Assembly (NCBI GenBank): GCA_009741485.1
Contig: CM019236.1
Span: 51,893,551-51,957,550 of the forward strand
From: Malurus cyaneus samueli
Taxonomy: Eukaryota > Chordata > Aves > Passeriformes > Maluridae
Direction of reading: 5' to 3'
DNA: 64,000 nucleotides
Shown: positions 47,701-59,970 of the stretch, piece after piece
How positions within the stretch are numbered: position 1 is the first letter of the stretch
Layout of the letters: each line of letters starts with the position of its first letter
Translations under genes and position numbers: made by a program
Notes under the pieces: model-generated
Database searches by the model: none
What the model saw: the letters and a program-made list of their open reading frames with translations, nothing else
Told to the model about the DNA's origin: nothing

Positions 47701-50700
47701 TGCAAATGTGTGCACGTGCAAGGCCATGGGTTATTATGAAAGGAGCAGCAGTTTCCATTTCTATACAGAGGAAGAGGAAGTCACAAATTCTGTCTAAGCA
47801 GCTTTACTATAGCTCCATGAAAAATAGAGCATTTATTTCTAGCATATGCCCTTACAGGGAAATAGAGACAAACTGGAGCAAATAAGAAGGAAAAAATAAA
47901 AGCAAGGGTTTAACAAGAACTTTGGATTGTGTTGACCTAACAGTAAGATAAGAAAGAATTGCTTGTCCAGAAATATCAGCCTGATAATGCAGGTATTGAG
48001 ACAGAGTTCAGGCTTCAGAATCAGCCACACTGCTAAAAAAAGCACATTTTGCTACCACTCTCCTTCCACTCTTTTTAAAAGAGCACTGTTGTAACCAAAC
48101 TGAGAAGCACCCAGGTGCTTCTCTGTTCTGTGCTGTCGTTTCCTTGGCAGCTGCTACAGTGGAGTGTTCAGGACTCATTGCTCAGAGAGGCAGAAAGGAG
48201 GAAACACACAGGCCTTGTCTATTTGTCCCACCAATTAAGCCACATGCAAAGGCCTGAGTCACCTGTTCCTCTGCTCTCTCTCCTCTTCCATATCCTCTCT
48301 CATTGATACAGACTCCTTCTTCTCACAACTTTAGCTGCTCTTTGCATCTTCTTCAGCATTTCAGTTTTCATGCCACTTCTCCCATTGCAGACAGTTCTAA
48401 GTATGAAACACCCATACATGGCTGACGCCTTTCAGCTCCTTCTTTTGCCCCCCTTGTTTACTAGAAATGCTCAAGCTGCCCACAGAATATTTGCTTCTTT
48501 CCGTACTTTCACGCCAGCTGTGGGCAATGTGAGCACAACCAGCAGACTGAGCCTTCCCAGTGGCTGCAGCCAGGAGAAAACCATCCAGCTGTTGGAGCAT
48601 GGAATACGTGGAAAGGCACATATAGAAATCTCAGGGGAGGTCTGGGAGCTGCAGAGAGTGCAAGATTCAGAATGGAGCAGAGTCTTGCACTGCTCCAAGA
48701 CTCCAGCACCTCTGAAAGCATGGCCCAAACCAGAGCACACATCGTTCAGTACTGTACCTCTTCCTTAGGACATACCACACTACCATCATGAATTTTGAGA
48801 AACTGAGAAAACCACGGCTGACTTCTAGCACAAGATCATCTGTGTAAAAATTAGCATGCCTCTGTGTGTCATTAATATGCAGAAGTTTCCCTTCAAATAA
48901 AAGGAGTTTCCATTATTTGTTATTTTTCTCTATATAATGAAACACTGGACCACAGGAGTGACAACTGATGGTGCGCATATTCCAAGTCATACAGCAGTAA
49001 AACAGGAATGTGTTATCCTGTGCTTGGGATTTAAAATCAGGTCGCACAGAGCCCTACTTAAACACTATGGGAAAATGATTTGTATTACCACAGTAAATAA
49101 GTAAATGACTTCTAGAATATTTCTCCTGAACTAGTATCTTTTGATCTTTTTTTCAAGGACCTAGTCCTTGGTGTGCTCAACAAGCTATACAAACAAACTG
49201 GAAAAACATGGAATTGGCTTAGGAAATCTGTTGCTACATAACCGGTGTCCTGTTGCCGGTTTGATGACACCAGGGAATTCAAAGAAATGCTTTATTCAGG
49301 AGGAAGTCATTAGAGAAAAAGGCAACAGCCATTATATTTTGTATTTGAAGTTACATGACAAAATAGCTGGAGGACCAACTTTTTTTTTTTTTTTTTAATT
49401 TAACATCTGAAGGAAATATGAGAATGTGAAGCTTTAGCTTGGTATGATGGAAAAAAGAACAAAAAATGTATAACCAAGTAAGTCTCAGTGAAAGCTCAGA
49501 GTAATGGCCTTAACATTTTAAAGAAAATACTGAGGGAGACCTTTATCCTAGGATTCAATGTGTGAGCTCCCACCAGCCTCAGAAAGACCCTCCTGGGTAG
49601 CCAACAAGACTTGTCTTGCAAGACTGGCACGAAATCATATATTCCACATACATTTTCCACAGCAGATTAGCTGCCACTAGAAATCTTTCTCAGGTTGTTT
49701 CTGCTGGGAAAATAACTATGCCACTTCCGTGCTGCTAACCTCTGTGATTGGAGCATTTTAACAGTCTGCTGTTAAAGCTTATCCTTTTACTTAACAGAAG
49801 TTCGCAGCAGGGCTTCTTCATTTTCTCTTCCTTCAAACCTGTATCACACCTACAACTATTTTTGTAAAGAAGAACCCAGAATCTTGTGGTTTTAAGGACA
49901 GTTTCTCACACACAGCCATAGCTACTCGTTACTTGCAGGAGAGCATGAGCTCTACCGCCTGCTGGCTGAGCTCTGTCCCTGTGGTGACCTGGCAGACCGA
50001 GGGGCACAGGCTGGCATTTCACCAGTGGCACTCGGGTCACAGGCTGCAATCACAATCCCTCAAAATATTCAGTCTGTGGAGACTGTTTACTCCTGATCCA
50101 GTGTTCTATGCATTCAAATGAGAAACCCACAGAGCTTCAGTTCCTATCTAGTTTACACAGGATAGATGTCTTCATAGAGCAGGCTCAAGGATAAGCATGG
50201 GAGTAGTCTTCAACATCTTCAATTATCAAACATCCTCTTTAAAGTTTTTTTTATGCAGACTGACAGTAAGGCTCCCCTATCCTTACAGCACATAATATTT
50301 TGATTATCCTATCTACCCTAGTAGAGTAAATAGTTAGGAAAGCACAAAAAGTATTTGTTTTATTCTCTATTAGGTCAAAGGAATATATTTTTCAAAAATA
50401 TTAATTTACACATTTATTTATGAAACAAATCATAACTTCCTATTCAGATAAAAGATTAATAAGTGAAGTACTTCTGGTCTCTTAAATTTTAAATAACAGG
50501 AGAATAAAAGGCATGTTTTTCACAACTACTTTGTTTTCAGAAGTTATGACTGTAAATCAAGTTTCCATCTGTCAGAATTTTGCTGCTTAGGATGCAAACA
50601 ATTATTCAAAATATCAAGACCACAGCTTTATAAAACTATTGTACACTCAGAATAAAGATCTTTTACCCACCTGAGAAAAAAGAACAAGAATTTCCTGAAT

Positions 50701-51365
50701 GTTTCAGAAATATCTCACACCAACACTGAAAACCTGAAGGCTTTGGAGATTTATCATAGTTAACCAGGCGCTTTTCTACCAGTATTGAGTAGATTCCATT
50801 AACCACAGCTACTAGAAGAATTATTTTAAATACACATAACCCAGGTAAGCCTCTGAATCTCAAATTCGCATCATTTCCATAAGAAAGAAAAGGTATTTCT
50901 TTTTTTTTCACTTCTCCACAATATAATAATATAGGCCTAAAAGTAACATAACAGAAGTGCATGAGTTCATTTCCCCATCCAGAATGCTTTAGTCTGATAC
51001 AGCTGTACTGAACAATCCTATATCTCTAGATGTAAAAATATGCTTTACACTTACAGTGGTAAAATAAAGGACATTAATTATAATATTTAGCCATTCACTC
51101 GACCAGAAGTGTGTTTGTAGTTTTGATAAGAGTTCTAGCTATTCATGCATTGCTGAAAATTGCTGTCACAGACTAATCTTTGCATTTGCCCCTGATTTTT
51201 CCTCGGAGATGTGGGATAAAGAACAAAGCAAAGTCTAGTCTCTGTGATTAGTTAGAGCTTATTCAGCATTGTTTTCCCTCATGAGCAGCTGTATCCTGGC
51301 CCTTTCTGCCTCTTCTGGTTGCAAGCAAGTACTTGAATATGTAGGTGCTTGACTGTCATCCCTTC
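44721..51365. other. Intergenic sequence
   Basis: No supported gene. It includes T-rich tracts near 45412-45429 and 49380-49396. A 132-codon + strand frame at 48370-48768 has no recognisable domain and no splice or initiation context I would trust. Confidence 0.7.
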
Positions 51366-51521
51366 TACCCAGAAATGCACTTGCCATTAAGACAGCAGTG
51401 AGAGGCATATATATATACAAATATGTAGGCATAGATGAATAAATACCCAGAAATGCACTTGCCATTAAGACAGCAGTGAGAGGCATATATATATACAAAT
51501 ATGTAGGCATAGATGAATAAA
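51366..51521. repeat. Perfect 78-bp tandem duplication
   Basis: Copy 1 is 51366-51443 and copy 2 is 51444-51521. Both begin TACCCAGAAATGCACTTGCC, contain a GCATATATATATACAAATAT stretch and end in GATGAATAAA. I see no mismatch between copies, so the event is recent or has been homogenised. The 78-bp period is a multiple of three, which is why chance frames stay open through both copies. Confidence 0.97.
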
Positions 51522-54500
51522 TTATGGTAAAATAAGATAAATTGGAGTGATTTCTTGGCACTCTCTTTATCAGAGTTGAGTACAACAGGTGATATCTTTC
51601 TGATAATATTATTGATATTCAAAGTGTACAAGTGTTCATGCAGAAACCGATGAGAACTGATGTGAATTGACTGAAAAATAACCACTCGTCAGATACTGCA
51701 AATAAATTCCAAGATTGTATTGCATATGCAGAAATTGAAATCAAACTGCACATTTTGTACTCAGAATTAATTTAAAAATAATTTTTAGAACACTTTAATA
51801 ATTAATTTATTTTCATTTAAAAAGAGGTCTTGAGATTAACCCTATTACTCTATGCTCGGGAAATTTAAAAAGCAATATTGTGGATGATAACTAATTCAGT
51901 TCTAAAGAAAGAACGTGATTGTCTTGAAGTGCTATCTTCATAATAAAACTTCCTTTCAAAATCACCTGAAGGTAAAAAGTATTTAGCACAGAAAAAGCCC
52001 TACTGTCCTTCATTTGTCATTGAGAGAAGAAATAAAGGATGAGCCAGATATTGACAAAGCCTTTCTTTTCAAAAACCTTTCTTTACGTTATTAAAAACTG
52101 CTATTTCACCTTAGCTCTGCACGTAGAGGAAGTGCTCTAATGTATGTCTGAATCCTGCCAAGTCCAGGCTGGGAGCCGAGGGGCACAGTGCTCCACTCTG
52201 CCGTGCCAAAGGAACTCTGCAGCATGAGCAGGCAGCGCTCTCCTTGTCCCAATGAGGGGTGACAAAGAGCCTGCAGTCTGTGCTACACCATCCTTGACGG
52301 TGTTACTGAGTGGTTTCTCTTGGACAGCCATGGTCTGCAGGACATTTTGCACTGCTTTTGCTCTAATTGTTCCCAAATGGGAAAGACTTCAAAGTATTTC
52401 ATGGATGAATCCTATTCAAAGGTTATACTTGTGTCATGGGGACATACCCTACTGCTCTTCATAGAACCACTGTTCATTTTGCTTTAAAAACACAGTTGAA
52501 GGAAGTTAAAAAGCTTTCATGTGTGGACAGTTTCTTTGAGGGAAAGGTTCCCAGTATTTCTCTTGTTCACTTGCTTTTCGCCTCAAGGACAGTGAATTAT
52601 TCTACTTGCAGTAACAATGAGACATCTGACTTTCATCTTTTTCCACTGGTTTCTCTCCCTCTCTCTTTATTTCTCTGAGGGATTTCTTCCTAGGATCTGA
52701 TGGACCCTCATAACTCCTTTCTGTTACAAAACAAATGCATGTTCCTCTCCTTAGGCCCTTGAGCTAAACCTTTCTTTGTGGGGTACACTGAAACTCACTG
52801 CTGACATCAGTAGGATTCCCAGACTGCTGAGGGAAAGAGACTGTGCTGCCAAGATGGGGGAGAAGTACTTGCAGCAAGCCAGACCTGCGCTGAAAAGGAC
52901 ATCATGTCACATCTGTGCTTTGTCTTGAGCCACGTACCAACACCACACTAAAAAAAGTGCAAAACTTGGCCAAGGTAGGTATCACTCCCCTTCTCCTCAA
53001 AGAAAGGGATTCTCTTTGTATTTAGCTGCTACAAACATAGCAAACCATGTTGTATGTGTATCTAATAGTCCAGGCTGTCAGGTGGCACAAGTGAACATTG
53101 GACACTTGTCACAGAAGAGCAATGTTGTTGGTCTAACAGGATTTGAGCTTTCTGATTCTTTCACCAGTTAGCTTTTATCTTAGGTGGATATAGTGAAAGG
53201 GACATCTGATTCCTTGTCCATTTTGGTCTCTCACTATATGACTGCAAAGGACAGATATGACAGAAAATGGAAGTTCTTTATATGATTAGGAAACCATGTT
53301 TGAACTCACTTTGTGTTCTCCTGGTCCTTGATGCCACTGATGCATTTCCACTGGCATTTCACACTTTTTTGTAAGTGTTCAGATATCATTTTGTTTTTCA
53401 CTCTATAACCTTCTAAAAAGATAAGTGGACGGACAGATTATCCATATGCTTTGTCTTATAATTCACCATATGATTCTGTCCAACTGATGCCAAACTGATT
53501 TTTGCCTTTTCGCTTTTATATAGTCTTTGTATATATTTGCAGCTCTGTACCTATTATTGTGTAACTATATAAATTTGTAGCTAGACTGAAATACAAAACA
53601 CATTCCTAAAGGCTCCAATACTAATCTTGCGTCCTCTGGGAACCAAGGTTAAAACAACATCTCAAGATACTTTCACATGAACAAAAGAGGGGATATCAGA
53701 AAAGGGTCAAATCAAAGGGGAATTACCTCACCACCTGTATCTCTAATTGGGGATTCTTGTCACTTATGCTAATCTGTTATAAGTAAAAAATTATGTATTA
53801 CACTTTGTATAACATTGTGTGTCTTCTTGTGTGCATTTTTGACATGTATTTAGGTCTGTTGTGCACCATAAGAGATCCTTTATAAAGGTAACCATATTTT
53901 AATCACCTAATTGTGTCTGGCTCGTGATTTTAGGACCAGAAAAAGGCATCACATCCATGTTTACACTTCAACTACTGTAGAAATTTTGCAATAAATCTAA
54001 CATTGTTACATGAATAGTTTGACGCTCCTACATATCTACATACATTTCTGGATGTGAAACTGAAAACAATTACAAAAGAATAATTGTCTATAATTTTTCT
54101 CAGAGATCAAAGAGTAATAGTGTTTCATTTTACCCAGAAATTATAAAGTGCAATACATTTATCCACAGCATATAGCTGTCGTTTGGGGTTTTTTTAATAT
54201 AAGTGTATTATAAAAAAAATCACATTAAATATACTTAATATATATGTTCATTATTGTTTCAAAGACATCATTCAAGATGAATCACTGCTGAGTCAAAGCA
54301 CAACTGTCAATTCTAAAAATAGAGAAATATTCAACTAAGTTATATGTAGAACAACCATTTACGAATTACAACTATTATGTTTTTATAAAAGACAAAACAT
54401 GACAATAGGGAATTTGTATTTACTAGCAAATTATAGGCATTACCAAGGAACTAGGTAAAAGGCTTGCTTTGAAATAAAATTCTCTATGTTTTATAGTTAA

Positions 54501-57500
54501 GAATTTAGAACTCTGGTAATTTTTCATGCCCACTTTTTGCTTCACCAGTCAAACGTCACTGAGTAGGCTTCTGTGCACCGCAGCTGAAAAGTCGGGATAA
54601 TAACAGCAAGGCATACAAAGCCTCGGCTATAATCCTGCTACGCACGCTGTAGGTTGACTGCTGCTCACTAACGTCAAACTTCCTCCGTGAAATGTACAAA
54701 ACATTTTTGTGGAAAATTCCTACCTCATGTAACACATCTATCCACTTTGAACGTTGTTCTTACACACTGCTGTTTTCATTAAGGAATTTTTAATTTGCAC
54801 TGCAAAATTACATAGGAACTCAGCTGTGGATTAGGTCCCACCATACTTGCCCCTGATAACCATGGATGCAAAAAGAATTTGTGCTCCAAGGAATTTTAAC
54901 GATAAGGCTTTTTTCACTGTTCTCATAGGCAAAGTTGCCATTTTTCCTCTATCTGCTTATCTGAGAATTTCTTATCTTTCAAAAATGGACATGAAAATAG
55001 AACAGTATAGCGAAATACAATTCTAAAATATTAGCTCAAATAACAAAAGATGTAAGGGTACCAGACATACAAAGGATAGCTCATGACAATTCATCACCTT
55101 GTATGTGGAACGTGGTCCCAAGAAAAATGGTAGACCTTCAAAACTAAAATAAACCCCAGAATACTGTGTAACAAACTGGTAAGGTACAGATGCAAAACGT
55201 ATTCCCCGATTTTGCAGGTAAGTTTCATCTCTGGAGTCTTGATTTTTGTATTTTTTATTTATGGGAATACATTTCAATTCATCAGCAAAAAACAGACAGC
55301 GCACATAAGCCTGTAAATTCAAAACCCTACTTTTACACACAAAAATACTGCGGGGCTTCTGGGTCTCTCTCCAAAAGAAAGGTGTCGATATTGTGGGGAA
55401 AATATAAATGCTTTCACACACTACAATTAAACAAATATAGAAGAGCTTATATCAGCTCTCAACTGTGTAGACTGATAAATCATACAGATGATATATTGCT
55501 TAAAGAAAACTAAGGATTTCAGGGGCATAGCTTGAAAAGACTCTATTCAAATGTCAAAGCATGATTGTTTCTTGGGTCTATCAGATAATGTTTCTCAAGG
55601 AAGTACAAAGGGAACACGGATTCTCAGTAAAAACCTTTGAATTATGAAAGAAGTTTAGAAATTAAAGACTGTCCTTGTTTATTTTTGGAAAAAAATTATA
55701 TGACTATTAACTCATTAGTATTATATATTCTTTGTCATGACTCTTAAATGTATTTCTATAGGCATTTCACACAATAGATATAATTACAGACACAAACCCT
55801 CCTTTTTCAGCAACAGAATGCATCCAAAAATTCAGTAAATTGAGGACTGCTATTCCTAGACATGTATGAGTAGAGTTAGCACTTCTGTAAGTTGCAGAAG
55901 GAGATACAGAAACAAAGCCTTAGTAAAGGAAATGATGCACAGATCACCTGCCTTGCAAGGACCACAGTTCCTTCCTACATGAGAGCAGCTCTCAGGTGAC
56001 AGTTATGGAGTTTATGTGACAAATTTAGATGACAGAAGGCTGACAAATTTAAAAAAAAAAACAACAAAGAACGACATAACACGATGTGTAGCAAAACACT
56101 CTATTCCTAACTTAAATATCATTCTCTATGAAATCTCACATCTTAATGCCTACAAATACACTTGTTATATGTTATCTCCATACAGATGACTATTCTGTGC
56201 ATTTCAAAATTGCTAAAATTTGGTTTTAGCCACTAGACATAGATAGGTATAGACAAATAATTTATTATGCAAAGACATGATGAAGTAAGAAAAGCAACAA
56301 AATTAAGTTTCGTGTGGTATGTAGTGACTCAGAGAAGTCAAGAGGCTCATACAACTTTTGAATTTTGCAGATGTTATAATTAATTTAGTTAGCACTCTGA
56401 GCTGCATTTTTGAATTTAACCACACACTTATATGATGAAAGCGCACACTGCTTCAGGCTGTCCTTTTTGCCAAGGTCTGTCCTCACACTGGATGCCATCT
56501 AGTAATTTCATTAATGTTAGTAAGAATCATCAATTTGGAAGCACCCCAGTAAAGGATAAATTAGTCCACTAAGATGCATTTTTTTGTTGTAACTGAATGC
56601 AGTATTTATCAGCATTAGCAGATGTAATACTTATTATATAATAAATGAAACAACAGTGAGCATGAAGTCATTAGATTGCATTAAAAATAGAAATGAGCTT
56701 AAACTGAAAAATCTGGCATTTTACAACATAAATATCAGTAATGTCTGTTTCCAGACTTTGGTTTCAGTTTTTTTTTATAAGGGATTGTTTTAGCAAGACA
56801 TTTTCATCTTTTTTTATTTAAAGAACTGACCATGTTTTACACCGTGGCCATGATCTGAAACACAGATAGAAATAAGGACAACATTGTTTATGTCATAATG
56901 TTTAAACTTTAGTTCAATCCAGATCTATTCTTATGGATGTCATTGAGGTCATGTCCCACTAGAAAGGTCACGTCTGTGTTGTGACATATTTGTTGTCACC
57001 TTTCAGCCTCCATAAGATTTGGAACTGTTCGCCCAAGGCTCCAGACTGGTGAAATAACGTGGTAGCAGCTTACATTACATCTACAGCTCCTAGTAAAAGC
57101 TTTTTCTAGATTTCATGTTTGCAAAGCATTGTAACCCAAACATAGGTATTTCTACATGTTTTATTGAATTCTCAAGAAAATAGCACAGGCAGATACAGCA
57201 GATATTACAGTTAGCTCACAGCTGAGTCGTTTATCAGTGAGGGTGTTGTCTGGGGTTGCCCCAGATCTTCATACTATTTTGAGGTTTGCAGGGGCCCAAT
57301 TTCAGTCTCTGGACGCAGTTACATGGCCACAGCCTGGTCATCTAGCCTGCTGCTTTTGCAAAGTTATGGCAGGACTATAAAAGAGAAAACAATTGTATCC
57401 TTCTACTAATATCTTCCTCCATTCTTTGGAAATTTTCACTAGTAGTTTTTTATTCAGAGTTAGCTTGTTACCCTTGTTAGAGCAGGGTCATTTAATACAA

Positions 57501-58880
57501 GGCAAAGAGCAGAATATGTTTTTTCCTTAATTAAATATTTACTACTAACATGTGTGACTATAGTATAACTCCTGTTGTCATGTTTAAAGTCTGCCTCAGA
57601 AATCACATCTTCAGTTTGGCTCAGCAAATTGCAGTCATTTACTACTGCTATTGCAGTAGTTGAATAACTAAAACCAAATGTCCACCTATTTCTTCAAAGC
57701 CCCTTTGTATACAGAAGATTTAGGTTCAGAGTCAGACTGTTGAAGGATAAAGAGGATGTTAATTTTAATGGTAACCCGGTAATTGTTCTTTACTCAAATA
57801 GAAATAGAACCCGTTCACGATTAAAATGAATAAAATGTGTTTTGTTTCCCAGGTGTGAAGGAATATTTATGGTCAATATAAAATGAGTTACAAAACACAG
57901 GAAGTACACAATTTTTCAGAGAAATTTTCAAGGCAAAAGGATTTCACAACATGTATCATCTGCTCTCCAAAAGGTGTATAAAATGCCTCAGAATACTATT
58001 TTCTTTCTGGTTTAGTCAGCAATTGTGAGGTAAAATCTATTTTATGTTTTAAATTCTTATAAGTACTTTTAATATTTTTGCCACTTTCTACCATTTCTTT
58101 TTCTGTTTCTTTTCCCCAGAAATCAATCTTTATTTAACTTTATTTTGAAGTATAAAATATAAATGAACATATATAGGGTTTTTTCCCCAAAATAAAATAG
58201 GTCTTTCTTAAATGTCATTCATTATGATATTCTCCTAAAAGTTGGTTAAAGCAAAGATTCAAAAATAAAGATTTTTTGGACTTATTATCTAAACCTGTCA
58301 AATAATGACTGTACAGGGAAAAAGAGGGGAAAAAATAGTCAGTGATTATTTTGTGCAGAGGCCCACCCATATTTCCATGGGAGTGCAATGAGAGCTTTGA
58401 ATAAGAAGTGAATATGCATCTTTCTTTAGAGTTCACAAAGTATCAAAGTCAAACAAACAATTTGTGTAAACAGGATTTTGGGTTTATAGATCATTTTGCA
58501 AAACCATAATCTGTTCTTTCTTAGAAAACCAGTGACTTTAGAAGGCTGATGGGAAAGTGTTAATTTCTAACGTTTAACATAGTTGAAGAAATTTTGTCAA
58601 AAGCAATGATTAACGTGTTCAGAATTTTCTCTGCAGGATGTATGCTGCTTTAAATGAAAGAAGTCAAACCTGTTGAGAATTTGTCTCTATGGACTGCACA
58701 CAAAGGTTTTCTCCCTAATGCTACATCAAATTACTGTAAATTGCCCCTCAGCTGATGGTGGCTTCAAGTTTATTATAAAGCATTTGGAAATCATGATCCA
58801 CCCATTCAGTGGGGTTATTACACACAGCATGAATGGGTGTCTTGCAAGCGAAGAGAAAATAAAGAGGTGAGATTGGCAGA
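51522..58880. other. Intergenic sequence
   Basis: AT-rich, with no supported gene. The longest frame is 132 codons on the minus strand (55421 to 55023), which is within chance expectation for this composition and unassigned. No clear interspersed repeat was recognised. Confidence 0.7.
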
Positions 58881-59296
58881 AATTATCACAGCATCCCAGA
58901 ACATACTGAGTTGGAAGGGACCCACAGGGATCATCAAGCCCAGCTCCTGGCCCTGCACAGCACCATCCCCAAGAGCCACTCCATGTGCCTGAGGGTATTG
59001 TTCTGCACCTCTTGATCTCTGTCAGGTTTGGTGCTGTGACCACTTCCCTGGGGCCTGTTCAGTCCCAACACCCTCTGGGTAAGAACTTTTCCTGATATCC
59101 AACCTAAACCTCCCCTGACACAACTTCAGCCATTCCCTTGGGTCCTGTCACTGCCACACACAGAAGGGATCAGTGCCAGCCCCTCTTCCCCTCACAGGAG
59201 CTTGTCCCTGCACTGAGGTTTCCCCTCGGTCTCCTCCAGGCTGAACAGACCGAGTGCCCTCAGCCCCTCCTCCAGGCCCTTCACCATCCTTGTAGC
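58881..59296 (-). mobile_element. CR1 LINE, 3' fragment (5'-truncated)
   Basis: Read on the + strand, it opens ATCACAGCATCCCAGAAC, then TTGGAAGGGACCCACAGGGA, and continues through GAGCCACTCCATG, CACTTCCCTGGGGCCTGTTC and CTCCTCCAGGCTGAACAG. These are hallmarks of the reverse complement of the avian CR1 3' region, so the element lies on the minus strand with its 3' end at about 58881. It stops at about 59296, where CR1 homology ends and sequence leading into the RALBP1 retrocopy begins. Only the last 0.4 kb of the element is present and no intact reverse transcriptase remains, as is usual for CR1 copies. Confidence 0.93.
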
Positions 59297-59422
59297 TAAG
59301 TGGTGGAGTACAAAGGGGCATGAGGAAAAGCTGAGGGGGAGCTGCTGTGCCATCGAGAGCAGGACTCCAGTGTTGTCACTGACAGGCAGCAGAAGAGTTC
59401 ACTTTGATATCAGGGAACCAGA
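59297..59422 (+). other. RALBP1: Probable 5'UTR-derived part of the RALBP1 retrocopy
   Basis: The 126 bases between the CR1 end and the retrocopy start codon contain no CR1 homology. By position they could be RALBP1 5'UTR carried in the retrotransposed mRNA. I cannot confirm this without the parental bird mRNA. Confidence 0.4.
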
Positions 59423-59970
59423 ATGACCAAGAGCTTCCTGCTCGCCACTAGCTGCCCTAGTGAACACTGGCAGGTAAAACACAATGGGAACCTTGCTGGT
59501 ACTCCCAGTTCTGAAGAAATCAGTCCTACAAAGCTCCCTGGGCTGAACAGCACCACTGAGCTTTCACTGCCTCATGACAACTTGTATGAGCCTCAAGATT
59601 TAGTATCTGATGTTGAAAAGGAGCATGAGAAGAAAATAGGAACTTTAAGATGAGAGAAAAAAGAATGGAAGGTTACACTGCATTTCAAGAGGACAGCTTT
59701 GGTGATGAAGCTGAAAGTCCTTCACAGTCCAAGGGAATATATGCCCACAAGAAATCCAGCTTTAAGAAGAAAAAAGAAAAAAGAAAGCTGATTTAAAATA
59801 AAGGAAAACCTAAAGATGAAATACACACAGAAGACAAACATAAGATGTAGATAAAGAGAAGTCCAAAGATGTAACTGCAGCCGACATTATAAAACAGTGA
59901 GAAAAAAGCAAGCAAGGAACAAGAAGTCAAGCCATTGCCAAGTAAAGACAAGAAAGAAACTCCATTTTGA
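59423..59970 (+). pseudogene. RALBP1: Processed pseudogene of RALBP1 (RLIP76), internally deleted
   Basis: RALBP1 is a Ral effector with a RhoGAP domain. The frame from ATG 59423 reads MTKSFLLATSCPSEHWQVKH, then TPSSEEISPTKLPGL and DLVSDVEKEHEKK, aligning to the RALBP1 N-terminus (SSEEISPTK, VVSDDEKDHGKK). It ends at a TGA at 59651-59653 caused by an indel. In the shifted frame homology continues: EKRMEGYTAFQEDSFGDEAE, SPSQSKGIYAHKKSSFKKKK, and after more stops SKDVTAADIIKQ. About ten codons later it jumps to the extreme C-terminus (KPLPSKDKKETPF, stop 59968-59970). Roughly 470 parental codons are missing, including the whole RhoGAP and Ral-binding coiled-coil regions. No introns interrupt the copy, so it is a retrocopy. 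The frameshifts, several stops and the deletion make it non-functional. 3'UTR-like sequence may continue past 59970, but I see no clear A tail. Family identification rests on remembered human RALBP1 sequence. Confidence 0.93.

Noticed and set aside
48370..48768. 132-codon + strand frame
   Set aside because: There is no recognisable domain, signal peptide or splice context, and the length is compatible with chance.
55023..55421. 132-codon minus-strand frame
   Set aside because: At this AT content about one frame of this length is expected by chance in 64 kb, and I recognise no family.
58726..59043. 105-codon minus-strand frame as a possible protein gene
   Set aside because: Much of it lies in the CR1 3' region, so it is element sequence and not a gene.
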